A stretch of DNA of 25,858 nt from a virus (IMGVR_UViG_3300044701_003469:1-25858); one strand, 5' to 3'; shown: positions 14,521 through 20,349, counted from the stretch's first letter. A program made the numbers and translations. Notes: generated by a model from the sequence alone, not told the origin.

Positions 14521-14749
14521 ACCCGGCAACAACCCCGATGCAGAGGAAGCCCACAAAGCCATCCTCGACTTTGCCGAAGCCGCTAAAGAAAACGGCGTGA
14601 CCAGCATCATGATGATCGGGATTTCCCCGACCCAGCATGTGTGCTCGAACTTTCTGGTCGCCCCGGGTGAGCACCTGCGGCTGCTTGGCATCCTTCGGGT
14701 TCTGAATCTTCAGCTCGAACTGACGGTTCTTGAGGAATTCGAAGAGTGA
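14498..14749 (+). CDS. Unknown protein (83 aa)
   Basis: I chose the ATG at 14498 because GAGAGGA lies about 6 nt upstream; a longer frame starting at 14435 would lie inside the membrane-peptide gene. The product begins MPKIVALKPGNNPDAEEAHK, continues with a helix (AILDFAEAAKENGVTSIMMI) and ends with a hydrophobic helix and acidic tail (LTVLEEFEE). It looks like a compact alpha/beta protein. The stop overlaps the GTG start of the deformylase (GTGA), so the two are probably translated together. Confidence 0.65.
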   Translation: MPKIVALKPGNNPDAEEAHKAILDFAEAAKENGVTSIMMIGISPTQHVCSNFLVAPGEHLRLLGILRVLNLQLELTVLEEFEE

Positions 14750-15246
14750 TTCGCCCGATTCTCCACTACCCGCACCCGACCCTGCTGGAGTACGCCCAGC
14801 CGGTCACCGAGATCACCCCGGAGCTCACCCAGCTCGCCACCGACATGATCGAGACGATGTACGCCTATGGTGGCATCGGGCTCTCGGCACCCCAGGTGGG
14901 CGTCTCCGTAAGGCTAATCATCGTTCGCTCAGAGAAGCCGAACGACTTCCCCGCCATCGTGTTCAACCCTGTGATCACCCACCACGAGGGCAGCACCATT
15001 ACTAAAGAAGGCTGCCTGTCGGTCCCCCGGGTCTACGACTGGGTGAAACGCTCCCGGACCATCACGGTCGAGGGTCTCGCCATTACGGGCGACCCGTTCC
15101 AGGAAACGGTCACCGGCCTTCAAGCCGTCATCTACCAGCACGAAGTCGACCATCTGAACGGGGTCGAGTTTCTGGACCACCTGACCCCGGGCAAGCGACT
15201 TTTGGCACTGAAGAACTCGGCGAAGTACCGAACCTTCACCAAGTGA
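14746..15246 (+). CDS. def: Peptide deformylase
   Basis: The 166-residue protein carries all three deformylase motifs: GIGLSAPQVG (43-52), EGCLS (88-92) and HEVDH (132-136, the QHEVDHLNG box). Cys90, His132 and His136 would bind the catalytic metal and Glu133 would act as base. The enzyme removes the N-formyl group from new proteins. Phage versions are known from marine phages, where they may speed maturation of particular nascent proteins. The length is normal for the family and no residue is missing, so activity is expected. The start codon is GTG, overlapping the previous stop. Confidence 0.95.
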   Translation: MIRPILHYPHPTLLEYAQPVTEITPELTQLATDMIETMYAYGGIGLSAPQVGVSVRLIIVRSEKPNDFPAIVFNPVITHHEGSTITKEGCLSVPRVYDWVKRSRTITVEGLAITGDPFQETVTGLQAVIYQHEVDHLNGVEFLDHLTPGKRLLALKNSAKYRTFTK

Positions 15247-15247
15247 G

Positions 15248-15523
15248 ATGAGCAAGACCCGCCGCGATCGTGACCGTGTCAAGATGCGGAAAGCGCTCGA
15301 GGCGTGGAGGGACGCTGGCCCAAACCGGGGGCCGCTACCACCCGATCTCGAGGCGTACTACCGCACCTGGACCCAGCGTTACCCCCATTGGTGGGATACC
15401 GTTCATCATCATGCCCCGAGCCGTAGGATGAATCGGGACAAGCTGCGGAAGGTCATGAAGGAAGAAGCCCCAGACGACGGGAACTGGGCAGACCACAAAA
15501 AGCCACACAAGTACTACTGGTAG
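15248..15523 (+). CDS. Basic unknown protein (91 aa)
   Basis: It starts 1 nt after the deformylase stop. The product is strongly basic (MSKTRRDRDRVKMRKALEAW, then RRMNRDKLRKVMKEEAP) and rich in Trp and His, ending DHKKPHKYYW. The charge suggests nucleic-acid binding, but no motif is recognised. It is the last plus-strand gene of this block. The following hairpin (15725-15760) is 200 nt away and points mainly to the other strand. Confidence 0.6.
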   Translation: MSKTRRDRDRVKMRKALEAWRDAGPNRGPLPPDLEAYYRTWTQRYPHWWDTVHHHAPSRRMNRDKLRKVMKEEAPDDGNWADHKKPHKYYW

Positions 15524-15724
15524 ATCCAAGCCCTATAAGGACCCGAATCCAAATCCACGGAAAATTCAGGCAGAAGGGTTCCGGGGATAAGAGAGTAGGA
15601 ACTGATGGGTTGGGAGGTTGGTAACTGAGGGCTGGGAGGATCTATAAGGGCCCGGGGTGGATTTCAGGAAAATTTTGGCACCAAGGCCTGGCCAGCCCGA
15701 TTTTCCGCCCTAGGACTTCCGTCC
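15524..15724. other. Intergenic stretch without a gene
   Basis: This segment separates the convergent ends of the plus-strand block and the gene at 15765-16400. It is G-rich on the plus strand and contains the words TTGGTAACTGAGG and CTATAAGG (twice). The first resembles the reverse complement of the 21-bp tandem repeat at 20193-20349. No open frame with a start signal is seen. Confidence 0.6.
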
Positions 15725-15760
15725 AAAAAAAAGGGCCGCCCCGTCCATAGGGCGGCCCTT
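15725..15760 (-). terminator. Intrinsic terminator of the 15765-16400 gene
   Basis: An 11-bp perfect stem (15731-15741 with 15750-15760) and 8-nt loop are followed on the minus strand by eight T (15732-15725). In the plus direction the hairpin has only a short, interrupted T tract, so it is mainly a minus-strand terminator. Confidence 0.85.
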
Positions 15761-15764
15761 CGTG

Positions 15765-16400
15765 TCACGCGCCCTTGACAACGAGGGGTGACGATTCGCG
15801 TACGATCGTCGCGAGTCGTCGCGCTGTATCAGAGTCAGTCCAGCGCATGAGCCCGACGCGCCCTTGCGTCGATTCTTCGATGAGCCCGAGCGAGCGCAGC
15901 GCATATGCGCTACTGCTACGCTGCGTGGGCGCAGTGCCCGTGACACTCACGAAACACTCACGGGCGATGCCCTTGTGTACATTCTCGTTCGTGTCCCAAT
16001 CGTCAGACAATGCGAGAATGCAGGCCCTGTGCAAGTCGCTCATGCTGTGATGTTTCGACCCTGACGCGAGCGAGCGTACAATCGACGCGAGTTTCACGAG
16101 CCCGTAGACGGGAGCCCGTTTCCCGTCTACGTCAACAAGGGCGCCCAATGCGCGCTCGATTGTCGCGCTGCTAATGTCTCCCTGTGCTACGAGTTTAGCA
16201 GCGTCATCGAAGAGGGAGGGCGTGAGGGTTACGCGCAATTCGTTCGCCCATTGTTTCGCAGTCTTTTCGTGCTTCGCGTCAGTGAGCGCGAGCCCTTCGA
16301 AATGCGCGATAGCAGCGCGGGCAGAATCGATAGCCCGTGATTCAAGGGCGCGGGCGTCAATTGTGTTTGTGAGGGCGGGAGTCTTGATTTTCTTCGACAT
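15765..16400 (-). CDS. Unknown protein with possible winged-helix end (211 aa)
   Basis: The product starts MSKKIKTPALTNTIDARALE and is mostly helical and Ala/Ser-rich, with HEKTAKQWANELRVTLTPSL and APVYGLVKLASIVRSLASGS. The C-terminus (QRSSSAYALRSLGLIEESTQ, then GRVGLMRWTDSD) reads like a winged helix. No family is recognised. The gene stands alone on its strand between two intergenic regions, has its own terminator and operator-like repeats, and lies beside an AT-rich segment and a palindrome array. An initiator, partition or regulator protein is therefore plausible but unproven. Codon choice (many GCG and CGC, few of the GTC/GAC runs seen next door) suggests separate acquisition. Confidence 0.7.
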   Translation of the reverse strand: MSKKIKTPALTNTIDARALESRAIDSARAAIAHFEGLALTDAKHEKTAKQWANELRVTLTPSLFDDAAKLVAQGDISSATIERALGALVDVDGKRAPVYGLVKLASIVRSLASGSKHHSMSDLHRACILALSDDWDTNENVHKGIARECFVSVTGTAPTQRSSSAYALRSLGLIEESTQGRVGLMRWTDSDTARRLATIVRESSPLVVKGA

Positions 16401-16429
16401 GATGTTGTCTCTCTCTGTTAGTTAGTGAT

Positions 16430-16466
16430 CGTGCTAGTTGTCTAGCACGGGATCAAGTCTAGCATG
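16430..16466. promoter_or_regulatory. Operator-like CTAGCACG repeats
   Basis: CGTGCTAG (16430-16437) and CTAGCACG (16442-16449) form a perfect inverted repeat with a TTGT centre, and a third half-site CTAGCATG follows at 16459-16466. They lie 30-66 nt before the gene starting at 16400, a position suited to autoregulation. Confidence 0.65.
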
Positions 16467-16469
16467 ATT

Positions 16470-16633
16470 CATGACTCGTGCAATTATTTTTGCATGGAAC
16501 TGAAAAGAAAAAGATTCATTCTGAATGCTTCGATGCATAGCAGAAAAGCGGTGTCAAGTATTTTCTGATTCAAAATGAATGTTTTTTATCTTGACAAAAA
16601 GAAAAACGTCATTCCCGAAAGTGTACTAAAATA
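16470..16633. other. AT-rich intergenic segment
   Basis: This stretch is visibly AT-rich in an otherwise GC-rich window, with runs such as AATTATTTTTG and GTTTTTTATC. It holds isolated half-sites (GTGTCAAG near 16552, CTTGACA near 16590) of the palindrome family that follows, and repeats of ATTCA and TGAATG. It contains no gene. It could be a duplex-unwinding element or an acquired promoter region. Confidence 0.65.
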
Positions 16634-16814
16634 TTGACATTCAGAGTGTCAACTAAAATTTACACTTCCCGAGTGTCAATCGGAATTGACAGTCACACTG
16701 TCAATCGGAATTGACACTTCCCTCGGGCGTCAAGGATTTGACGGGTGTCAAGGATTTGACGCGGACCCGGTTCGGCAGGCGGACGTTGCGCGGAAGGTAC
16801 GTCAAACGGTTGAC
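16634..16814. repeat. Array of TGTCAA-TTGACA palindromes
   Basis: Six inverted repeats share TGTCAA and TTGACA half-sites: 16634-16652 (halves everted), 16674-16691 and 16699-16716 (identical TGTCAATCGGAATTGACA), 16729-16742 and 16747-16760 (identical GTCAAGGATTTGAC), and 16801-16814 (GTCAAACGGTTGAC). The last four are GTCAA, four bases, TTGAC. Three successive start distances are 29, 18 and 54 nt. This is a protein-binding array in layout. Confidence 0.85.
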
Positions 16815-16831
16815 GTTGCGCGGAAGGTACG
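16782..16831. repeat. 20-bp perfect direct repeat
   Basis: GACGTTGCGCGGAAGGTACG occurs at 16782-16801 and again at 16812-16831, a 30-nt period. The last palindrome of the TGTCAA array lies across the gap. Confidence 0.9.
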
Positions 16832-16841
16832 GCTGCGTGGT

Positions 16842-16912
16842 GGACGCGGACGGTTCGCGGACGCGGACGGTTCGCATCGGCGACGCGGATGCGGATGCGG
16901 ATCGTTCGCATC
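16842..16912. repeat. 17-bp tandem repeat and GCGGAT repeats
   Basis: GGACGCGGACGGTTCGC is repeated head to tail at 16842-16858 and 16859-16875. It is followed by short GCGGAT units near 16885-16902 and variants of GTTCGCATCG. No gene overlaps it. Confidence 0.85.
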
Positions 16913-16920
16913 GCGGCGGT

Positions 16921-17060
16921 GCCATGGAAAGCCCTTCCAGGGCTCCAGAGGCTGCGTCGCCTTAGGCTATGGCCGTTCCATAGGCCGTGCCGTTTCCTAT
17001 GGCCCACGCATAGGCGGCTCAGTGAGAGGATTCCTAACCAGGCTCCATGGAAGTTTCCGA
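16921..17060. other. Intergenic stretch rich in CCATGG/CTATGG hairpins
   Basis: CTATGG paired with CCATAG (from 16967) and CCTATGG with CATAGG (near 17000-17015) make short hairpins, and CCATGG occurs twice. The 15-mer CGCCTTAGGCTATGG at 16958-16972 recurs at 19554-19568. No open frame here has a convincing start. Confidence 0.6.
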
Positions 17061-17109
17061 GCCCGACAAAACGGACAGCCCTTGGGCAATCCGTCTTGTG
17101 AGGGGCTGG

Positions 17110-17346
17110 CTAGTTCCAGCTGGGTTCACGCCCATTCAGCAGCGGCTCCCAGTTTGGGAGGTCGTCCCATTCGAACTCCGTGTTGCCCAGTCTCTTAGGC
17201 CCCGACAGATACGCAAACTCGGTGAGTTCGGGCTCTTCCAGGGTCTCGGGGTCCAGAAGCTGACTGTCGAGGGCGTTGGTCTCGAAGGGATCGACGGATC
17301 GGGCTGAAACGCGTTCTAAGCGGTTCTGGGTGGTTTTGCGACTCAT
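17110..17346 (-). CDS. Unknown acidic protein (78 aa)
   Basis: The ATG at 17346 has GGAG about 8 nt upstream. The product begins MSRKTTQNRLERVSARSVDP and is acidic further on (LLDPETLEEPELTEFAYLSG, then NTEFEWDDLPNWEPLLNG). It has no membrane segment or metal motif and no family is recognised. It stands alone between repeat regions, upstream of the palindrome array on the same strand as the gene at 15765. Confidence rests on the start signal and codon use. Confidence 0.5.
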   Translation of the reverse strand: MSRKTTQNRLERVSARSVDPFETNALDSQLLDPETLEEPELTEFAYLSGPKRLGNTEFEWDDLPNWEPLLNGREPSWN

Positions 17347-17608
17347 CTCAGTGCTCCATAGTGGGTTGTATTTAAATCGGCCCTAAAGCGTTTTAATCAC
17401 GATTTAAGACTAAGTAAGCACTGAGCGGATGTCGAATGGCTTATCGTCGGCGGGATGAAGTTCCAACTAGGTGGTGAATCGGGTGGCGGTCCATGGCGTC
17501 GTGTTGGCCGGATTTAGATAAACCCGTCCACGCGGGCTGCCGGAGTTCCATGGACGTATATACGCGCACGTATAGGCGCTGATGTGCGCCTATACGGGTG
17601 GGTGGAAG
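17347..17608. other. Intergenic stretch with a 10-bp hairpin
   Basis: It holds an AT-rich segment (17365-17415) with AAGCGTTTTAATCACG, which recurs in similar form at 20850. It also holds a perfect 10-bp hairpin, GTATAGGCGC with GCGCCTATAC (17570-17579 and 17586-17595), next to the palindrome CGTATATACG. The hairpin follows the gene at 17609 but has no T run, so it is not a typical terminator. CCATGG occurs twice. Confidence 0.6.
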
Positions 17609-17992
17609 TTAACCGGCGTGTATCTCCGTCGCACCCTTCGCGAGGGCCGCGAGCACCACGTCCTTGAACGCGTAAAGCGGCGAACGCAGCGATCCGTACT
17701 CGTTCGCGGGCGGCGTGATGGCGATCGCATCGTTGATTCGAGTGATCAGATTCCAGCTCACGGGAATCGTGGTGGCGTACGTGTCCTCCGGGACCACGTG
17801 CCCGACCCGCTCGAAGATGGCAAACGCGGTGGCGTACCCGACGTGCATGGAGTGTGCGTCGTTGGTGAAAACGACCACCCCACAACCCTTGCAGTCGGAA
17901 CACTCGGGTGTCGGCGAGGAATTCCAGACGCAGGTGCACTCGTACACCTTGGAGATCTGCTCGTCGCCCTCGAAGAAAATGGACATACCCAT
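17609..17992 (-). CDS. Unknown Cys-cluster protein (127 aa)
   Basis: I chose the ATG at 17992 (MGMSIFFEGDEQISKVYECT) because CAGGAG lies 8 nt upstream; the open frame runs further up through a terminator and a duplicated leader and is not credible there. Five Cys within residues 19-37 (CTC, then ECSDCKGCG) suggest a small zinc-binding module. The rest includes YATAFAIFERVGHVVPEDTY and SPLYAFKDVVLAALAKGATE. No family is recognised. It is preceded by a segment duplicated near 22927. Confidence 0.65.
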   Translation of the reverse strand: MGMSIFFEGDEQISKVYECTCVWNSSPTPECSDCKGCGVVVFTNDAHSMHVGYATAFAIFERVGHVVPEDTYATTIPVSWNLITRINDAIAITPPANEYGSLRSPLYAFKDVVLAALAKGATEIHAG

Positions 17993-18021
17993 GATTGAAA
18001 CTCCTGGCTTGTTGTGACTCT

Positions 18022-18073
18022 CGACCCTGAAAGTCTCGCAAGCCGGGTGCTGGATGTCGGCTGGATAATGCGC
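18022..18073. repeat. Leader segment duplicated at 22927-22981
   Basis: From CGACCCTG to GGATAATGCGC this stretch aligns with 22927-22981, sharing CTCGCAAGC, GTCGGCTGGATAA and most bases between. At the other copy the DNA also encodes the end of a zinc-ribbon gene (YPADFQPIACE). Here it would read YPADIQHPACE with no intact gene, so it is likely a remnant of a duplicated gene end plus leader. Confidence 0.7.
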
Positions 18074-18116
18074 GGCAGATGGGCGGCTACATTCGGGTCC
18101 ATGGAATGCCCACAGC

Positions 18117-18143
18117 CCAAGAAAAGGCGGAGACTTCCCCGCC
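18117..18143 (-). terminator. Intrinsic terminator after the 18162-18350 gene
   Basis: On the minus strand GGCGGGG, loop AAGT and CTCCGCC form a 7-bp stem including one G-U pair, followed by TTTTCTT. It separates the small genes above from the gene at 17609-17992. Confidence 0.7.
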
Positions 18144-18161
18144 CTTCCAAGTTTCAGCCCT

Positions 18162-18350
18162 TTAGCGGGTGGCCCGAGTCTTCTCAATGGGCTGGAGCTG
18201 ATACCCATACGCCCAGTGTCCGTTGTCCAGGTCGTAGACCACCTCGTCGTTCTTCTCGCCCGTGTTGTCCACAATCGTCGCGGGCTTGGGCATCTGCCTG
18301 CCAAAGGCCCCGCTCCACATGACCCGCTCGCCAATCTTGAACTGCTGCAT
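18162..18350 (-). CDS. Unknown small beta-rich protein (62 aa)
   Basis: The ATG at 18350 lies 2 nt after the previous stop codon. The product begins MQQFKIGERVMWSGAFGRQM and continues with PATIVDNTGEKNDEVVYDLD and GHWAYGYQLQPIE, a pattern typical of small SH3-like or KOW-like barrels found in phages. The function is unknown. It lies in a two-gene unit with the membrane protein before it and ends at an intrinsic terminator. Confidence 0.6.
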   Translation of the reverse strand: MQQFKIGERVMWSGAFGRQMPKPATIVDNTGEKNDEVVYDLDNGHWAYGYQLQPIEKTRATR

Positions 18351-18352
18351 GA

Positions 18353-18496
18353 TCAGCCCTCCGCCTGGGCGTACTCGACGATCGCGACCGTGCCCACCAG
18401 AACCAGCGACGCGATCATCAGCTCCACGAAGCCCGTGACGACGGACAACACGAACAAGGCGACCCCGAACCATGTGATTGCATTGACTGATTTCAT
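18353..18496 (-). CDS. Small two-span membrane protein (47 aa)
   Basis: The ATG at 18496 has GGAGAG 5 nt upstream in the recurring leader GGAGAGTCAC-ATG. Hydrophobic segments ITWFGVALFVLSVVTGFV and LMIASLVLVGTVAIV are split by a single Glu, so it forms either a hairpin of two helices or one long re-entrant helix, with a short acidic tail EYAQAEG. The function is unknown; holin-like and exclusion peptides have similar shapes, but no lysis gene is nearby. Confidence 0.6.
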   Translation of the reverse strand: MKSVNAITWFGVALFVLSVVTGFVELMIASLVLVGTVAIVEYAQAEG

Positions 18497-18504
18497 GTGA
18501 CTCT

Positions 18505-18522
18505 CCAGTTATGGGTGACTTA
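18505..18522 (-). promoter_or_regulatory. 18-bp palindromic motif, site 8
   Basis: The plus strand reads CCAGTTATGGGTGACTTA, so the strong half faces right. It lies 9 nt before the start of the membrane-protein gene at 18496. No good -10 is seen on the minus strand, so it may act as an operator downstream of a promoter. Confidence 0.6.
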
Positions 18523-18534
18523 CTACGCTATCAG

Positions 18535-18590
18535 TATTCAACCCCAAATGCTGGATAACAAGCATTCCAGCAATGCTACCTATCAAGCAC
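18535..18590. other. Short inverted repeats between two units
   Basis: AATGCTGG and CCAGCA, and AATGCT with AGCATT, form competing small hairpins after the gene at 18591-18929. There is no T run, so they are not scored as a terminator. Confidence 0.4.
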
Positions 18591-18929
18591 CTATCGGATC
18601 TTTCTTCCAAGTACCGTCAGGTCCTGCTCTTCCGTGATGTACTGAACCGCGCCTTTATTGAATTGCGGTGCGAGTCGCTTTGACTTGGCGATGATCGCTT
18701 GCTGAACCTCTGGAGATTCACGCGCCAGCATGACCGGGTCCATGACCGAGTTTCGCACGGGCTGAAACGGCGTCGCCGTAACAACACTCGGAAGGTGCGA
18801 CACGTCCGCCCGACGATACGGGCCTGAAGCCAGCTGGAGATCACGAAAGGGCGGCTTGGGTAACTTCCGCGAGACAATCTTGGATTTCTTGCGTCGCCGT
18901 GACTTGGGCACTGCCGTGTACACCAACAT
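18591..18929 (-). CDS. Unknown phage protein (112 aa)
   Basis: The protein has a basic N-terminus (PKSRRRKKSKIVSRKLPKPP). Its C-terminal part includes PVMLARESPEVQQAIIAKSK, RLAPQFNKGAVQYITEEQD and a final GRKIR. I recognise the C-terminal pattern (ESPEVQ, then KSKR.AP.YNKGAVQYIT) from many phage hypotheticals of unknown role. The basic stretch suggests nucleic-acid binding or a peripheral virion role. It lies 9 nt after the preceding gene, with TTGAGG before its ATG. Confidence 0.7.
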   Translation of the reverse strand: MLVYTAVPKSRRRKKSKIVSRKLPKPPFRDLQLASGPYRRADVSHLPSVVTATPFQPVRNSVMDPVMLARESPEVQQAIIAKSKRLAPQFNKGAVQYITEEQDLTVLGRKIR

Positions 18930-18938
18930 GGCCGTACC

Positions 18939-19127
18939 TCAACCCAACTCGTCCAGGGTGGCGATGATCTGGTGGGCGACATCAGCCGCATCCATGCCAT
19001 CCTCAAACGCGATGACATAGGGAAAGTCGGACAGGTCCCGACAGCCTACCCCGATCTCAGAATGAAGCCGGGTGTCGATCTCCGTCATGAACTGTTCGAA
19101 CTGAACCTCGTAACTCGTCGCTGCCAT
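18939..19127 (-). CDS. Unknown small protein (62 aa)
   Basis: I chose the ATG at 19127 because GGGAGAG lies 5 nt upstream in the recurring leader; a longer frame starts at 19160 without such a signal. The product MAATSYEVQFEQFMTEIDTR continues with a Cys (GVGCRDLSDFPYVIAFEDGM) and ends in helix AADVAHQIIATLDELG. It looks like a compact alpha/beta protein. No family is certain. Confidence 0.65.
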   Translation of the reverse strand: MAATSYEVQFEQFMTEIDTRLHSEIGVGCRDLSDFPYVIAFEDGMDAADVAHQIIATLDELG

Positions 19128-19189
19128 GTGACTCTCCCGAAGGGCTGATCCAACAGTCATCTGACTGCCCGAACAGTGTCATGCTGGAT

Positions 19190-19207
19190 TAAGTCACCAA
19201 CAAGTGT
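19190..19207 (-). promoter_or_regulatory. 18-bp palindromic motif, site 9
   Basis: The plus strand reads TAAGTCACCAACAAGTGT; only the left half is well conserved. On the minus strand GTGAC is followed by TTAATC, a weak -10 at the usual offset. It lies 63 nt before the gene starting at 19127. Confidence 0.55.
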
Positions 19208-19397
19208 GTTTCGTTGGCAAGTAGACGGCTAAATTCAGCCCTTACCATGGTCAGACTTTTCGGCGGCCATAAGAGATCTATTCTTCTATTCTCCTAGTTC
19301 TTCTTTTCTTAAAGAGAGTTTCCCCTGGCAGCGGTTCTTTTATAGGTGACGGTAAGAGAATTTTTCATCATGGTAATAGGCGAAATGATGCCCAAAC
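19208..19397. other. Intergenic stretch without a gene
   Basis: It contains a pyrimidine-rich run near 19272-19310 (repeats of TTCTTCT) resembling one near 8380-8400 on the other strand, and one CCATGG. No open frame with a start signal is seen. Confidence 0.5.
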
Positions 19398-19665
19398 CAT
19401 GGAAACCGTCCATTTCGCCTGTTACCACGACCATCTTGCGCACCATGGCAGCACGCCGTGCCAAGTCTCCATGGACTCGTGCCGTACCGTATCCATGGCA
19501 CGCCTTGCCATGTCTCATTCAAGGCAAAGCCATGGCCTCGCCACGTCTTTGATCGCCTTAGGCTATGGAAAACCCATAGCCAGGCAATACATCCATACCC
19601 GCCTATATGGCAATTTCGAAAGATCAAGCTCTATGGCTTCCCAGGGAAGAAAACTTCCATGGCTA
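19398..19665. repeat. Cluster of CCATGG and related hexamers
   Basis: CCATGG occurs six times in under 270 nt, with CTATGG, CCATAG and TCATGG variants between. CGCCTTAGGCTATGG (19554-19568) is identical to 16958-16972 and is followed by a perfect GGCTATGG/CCATAGCC hairpin (19561-19581). No gene fits this segment. Confidence 0.75.
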
Positions 19666-19681
19666 AACAAATCAATCATCC

Positions 19682-19718
19682 AAAAAGAAGCCCGGCAAGG
19701 TTTTCACCGTACCGGGCT
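19682..19718 (-). terminator. Intrinsic terminator with no upstream gene
   Basis: On the minus strand AGCCCGG and CCGGGCT (19718-19712 and 19695-19689) pair, with an inner GGT/ACC helix and a TTCTTTTTG run after. No convincing minus-strand gene lies above it for more than 1.3 kb, which suggests a non-coding transcript. Confidence 0.75.
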
Positions 19719-19982
19719 AAAGTTTCACTAACTAACAACACCATCTTCCCAGACACACTCAATCGGTGCAACCCGAGGACTCCTCAAGGGCTGCCAGGTT
19801 CGAACCGACGATCGGGCGGTGACAGCTCTCCGGGGGGCGAGTCACCAACCCAGCGAAGACACACACCAGTACCGTCCCGATCGTCGGCCCCAAACAGTCA
19901 GTCTCCCGACTGTCAGACCGAGTCCAGCGCGACAGCCACAGACGGGATCAACGTCTCGGGCTGCCATCCCGTGCTCGACTCG
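19682..19982 (-). ncRNA. Candidate structured RNA
   Basis: Five inverted repeats at 19805-19982 nest without crossing: 19805-19816/19876-19887 (12 bp) enclosing 19818-19823/19841-19846; 19894-19899/19908-19913; and 19919-19924/19977-19982 enclosing 19942-19948/19966-19972. The minus-strand terminator at 19682-19718 would define the 3' end. No clear promoter is seen. Strand and boundaries are inferred. Confidence 0.4.
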
Positions 19983-20029
19983 ATGAGTGAACTGTAGACC
20001 CCCAAGGGACGGATGTCGGTAGGCATCTG

Positions 20030-20160
20030 GGTGGTAAACAAAGGGCCCCAGCCATGGCACTTCACCATGGCCAACTTTTGGAAAGATCATCATGGCGCAC
20101 CTGGCCTGATTTCCATGGACTGGTCCAGGTCAAGAACACAGCAGGAAATGGATTCGTGGA
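20030..20160. other. Intergenic stretch with more CCATGG sites
   Basis: CCATGG occurs three times (AGCCATGGCAC, ACCATGGCC, TCCATGGAC) together with TCATGG. No gene is convincing. The segment connects the candidate RNA with the tandem repeat. Confidence 0.5.
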
Positions 20161-20192
20161 ATTTTGGGTCGAGGCGGCCCTATTCCTCTACC

Positions 20193-20349
20193 CCTCAGTT
20201 ACCGTCTCCTCAGCTCCTCTACCCCTCAGTTACCGTCTCCTCGGCCTCAGTTACCGTCTCCTCGGCCTCAGTTACCGTCTCCTCAGCCTCAGTTACCAAC
20301 ACTTCAGCCTCACTTCCCAACACTTCAGCCCCAGTCACCAACACTTCAG
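20193..20349. repeat. 21-bp tandem repeat, seven units
   Basis: Units begin CCTCAGTTACC: 20193-20213, then after a 10-nt insert 20224-20244, 20245-20265, 20266-20286, 20287-20307, 20308-20328 and 20329-20349. The first four end GTCTCCTC(A/G)G; the last three end AACACTTCAG. The plus strand is C/T-rich. A 21-bp period keeps frames open by chance, so open frames here are not evidence of a gene. Confidence 0.9.

Noticed and set aside
16634-16912. CRISPR-like array
   Set aside because: Repeats are short palindromes and tandems with no uniform repeat-spacer structure and no cas gene.
17411-17428. TAAGTAAGCACTGAGCGG as another palindrome site
   Set aside because: The right half is too degenerate to count, although the position before the gene at 17346 is suggestive.
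19399-19731. Plus-strand frame of 110 codons with many ATGs
   Set aside because: The ATGs come from the CCATGG cluster. The protein has no plausible pattern and the frame ends inside a terminator.
19780-19840. tRNA-like T-arm sequence GGTTCGAACC
   Set aside because: A T-loop-like word is present, but no matching acceptor stem, anticodon arm or CCA end could be drawn on either strand; the T-stem would need two G-U pairs.
19842-20093. Minus-strand frame of 83 codons over the nested inverted repeats
   Set aside because: It has no ribosome site, no family pattern and unusual composition (many Gly, Trp and Arg). The region is better explained by pairing structure.
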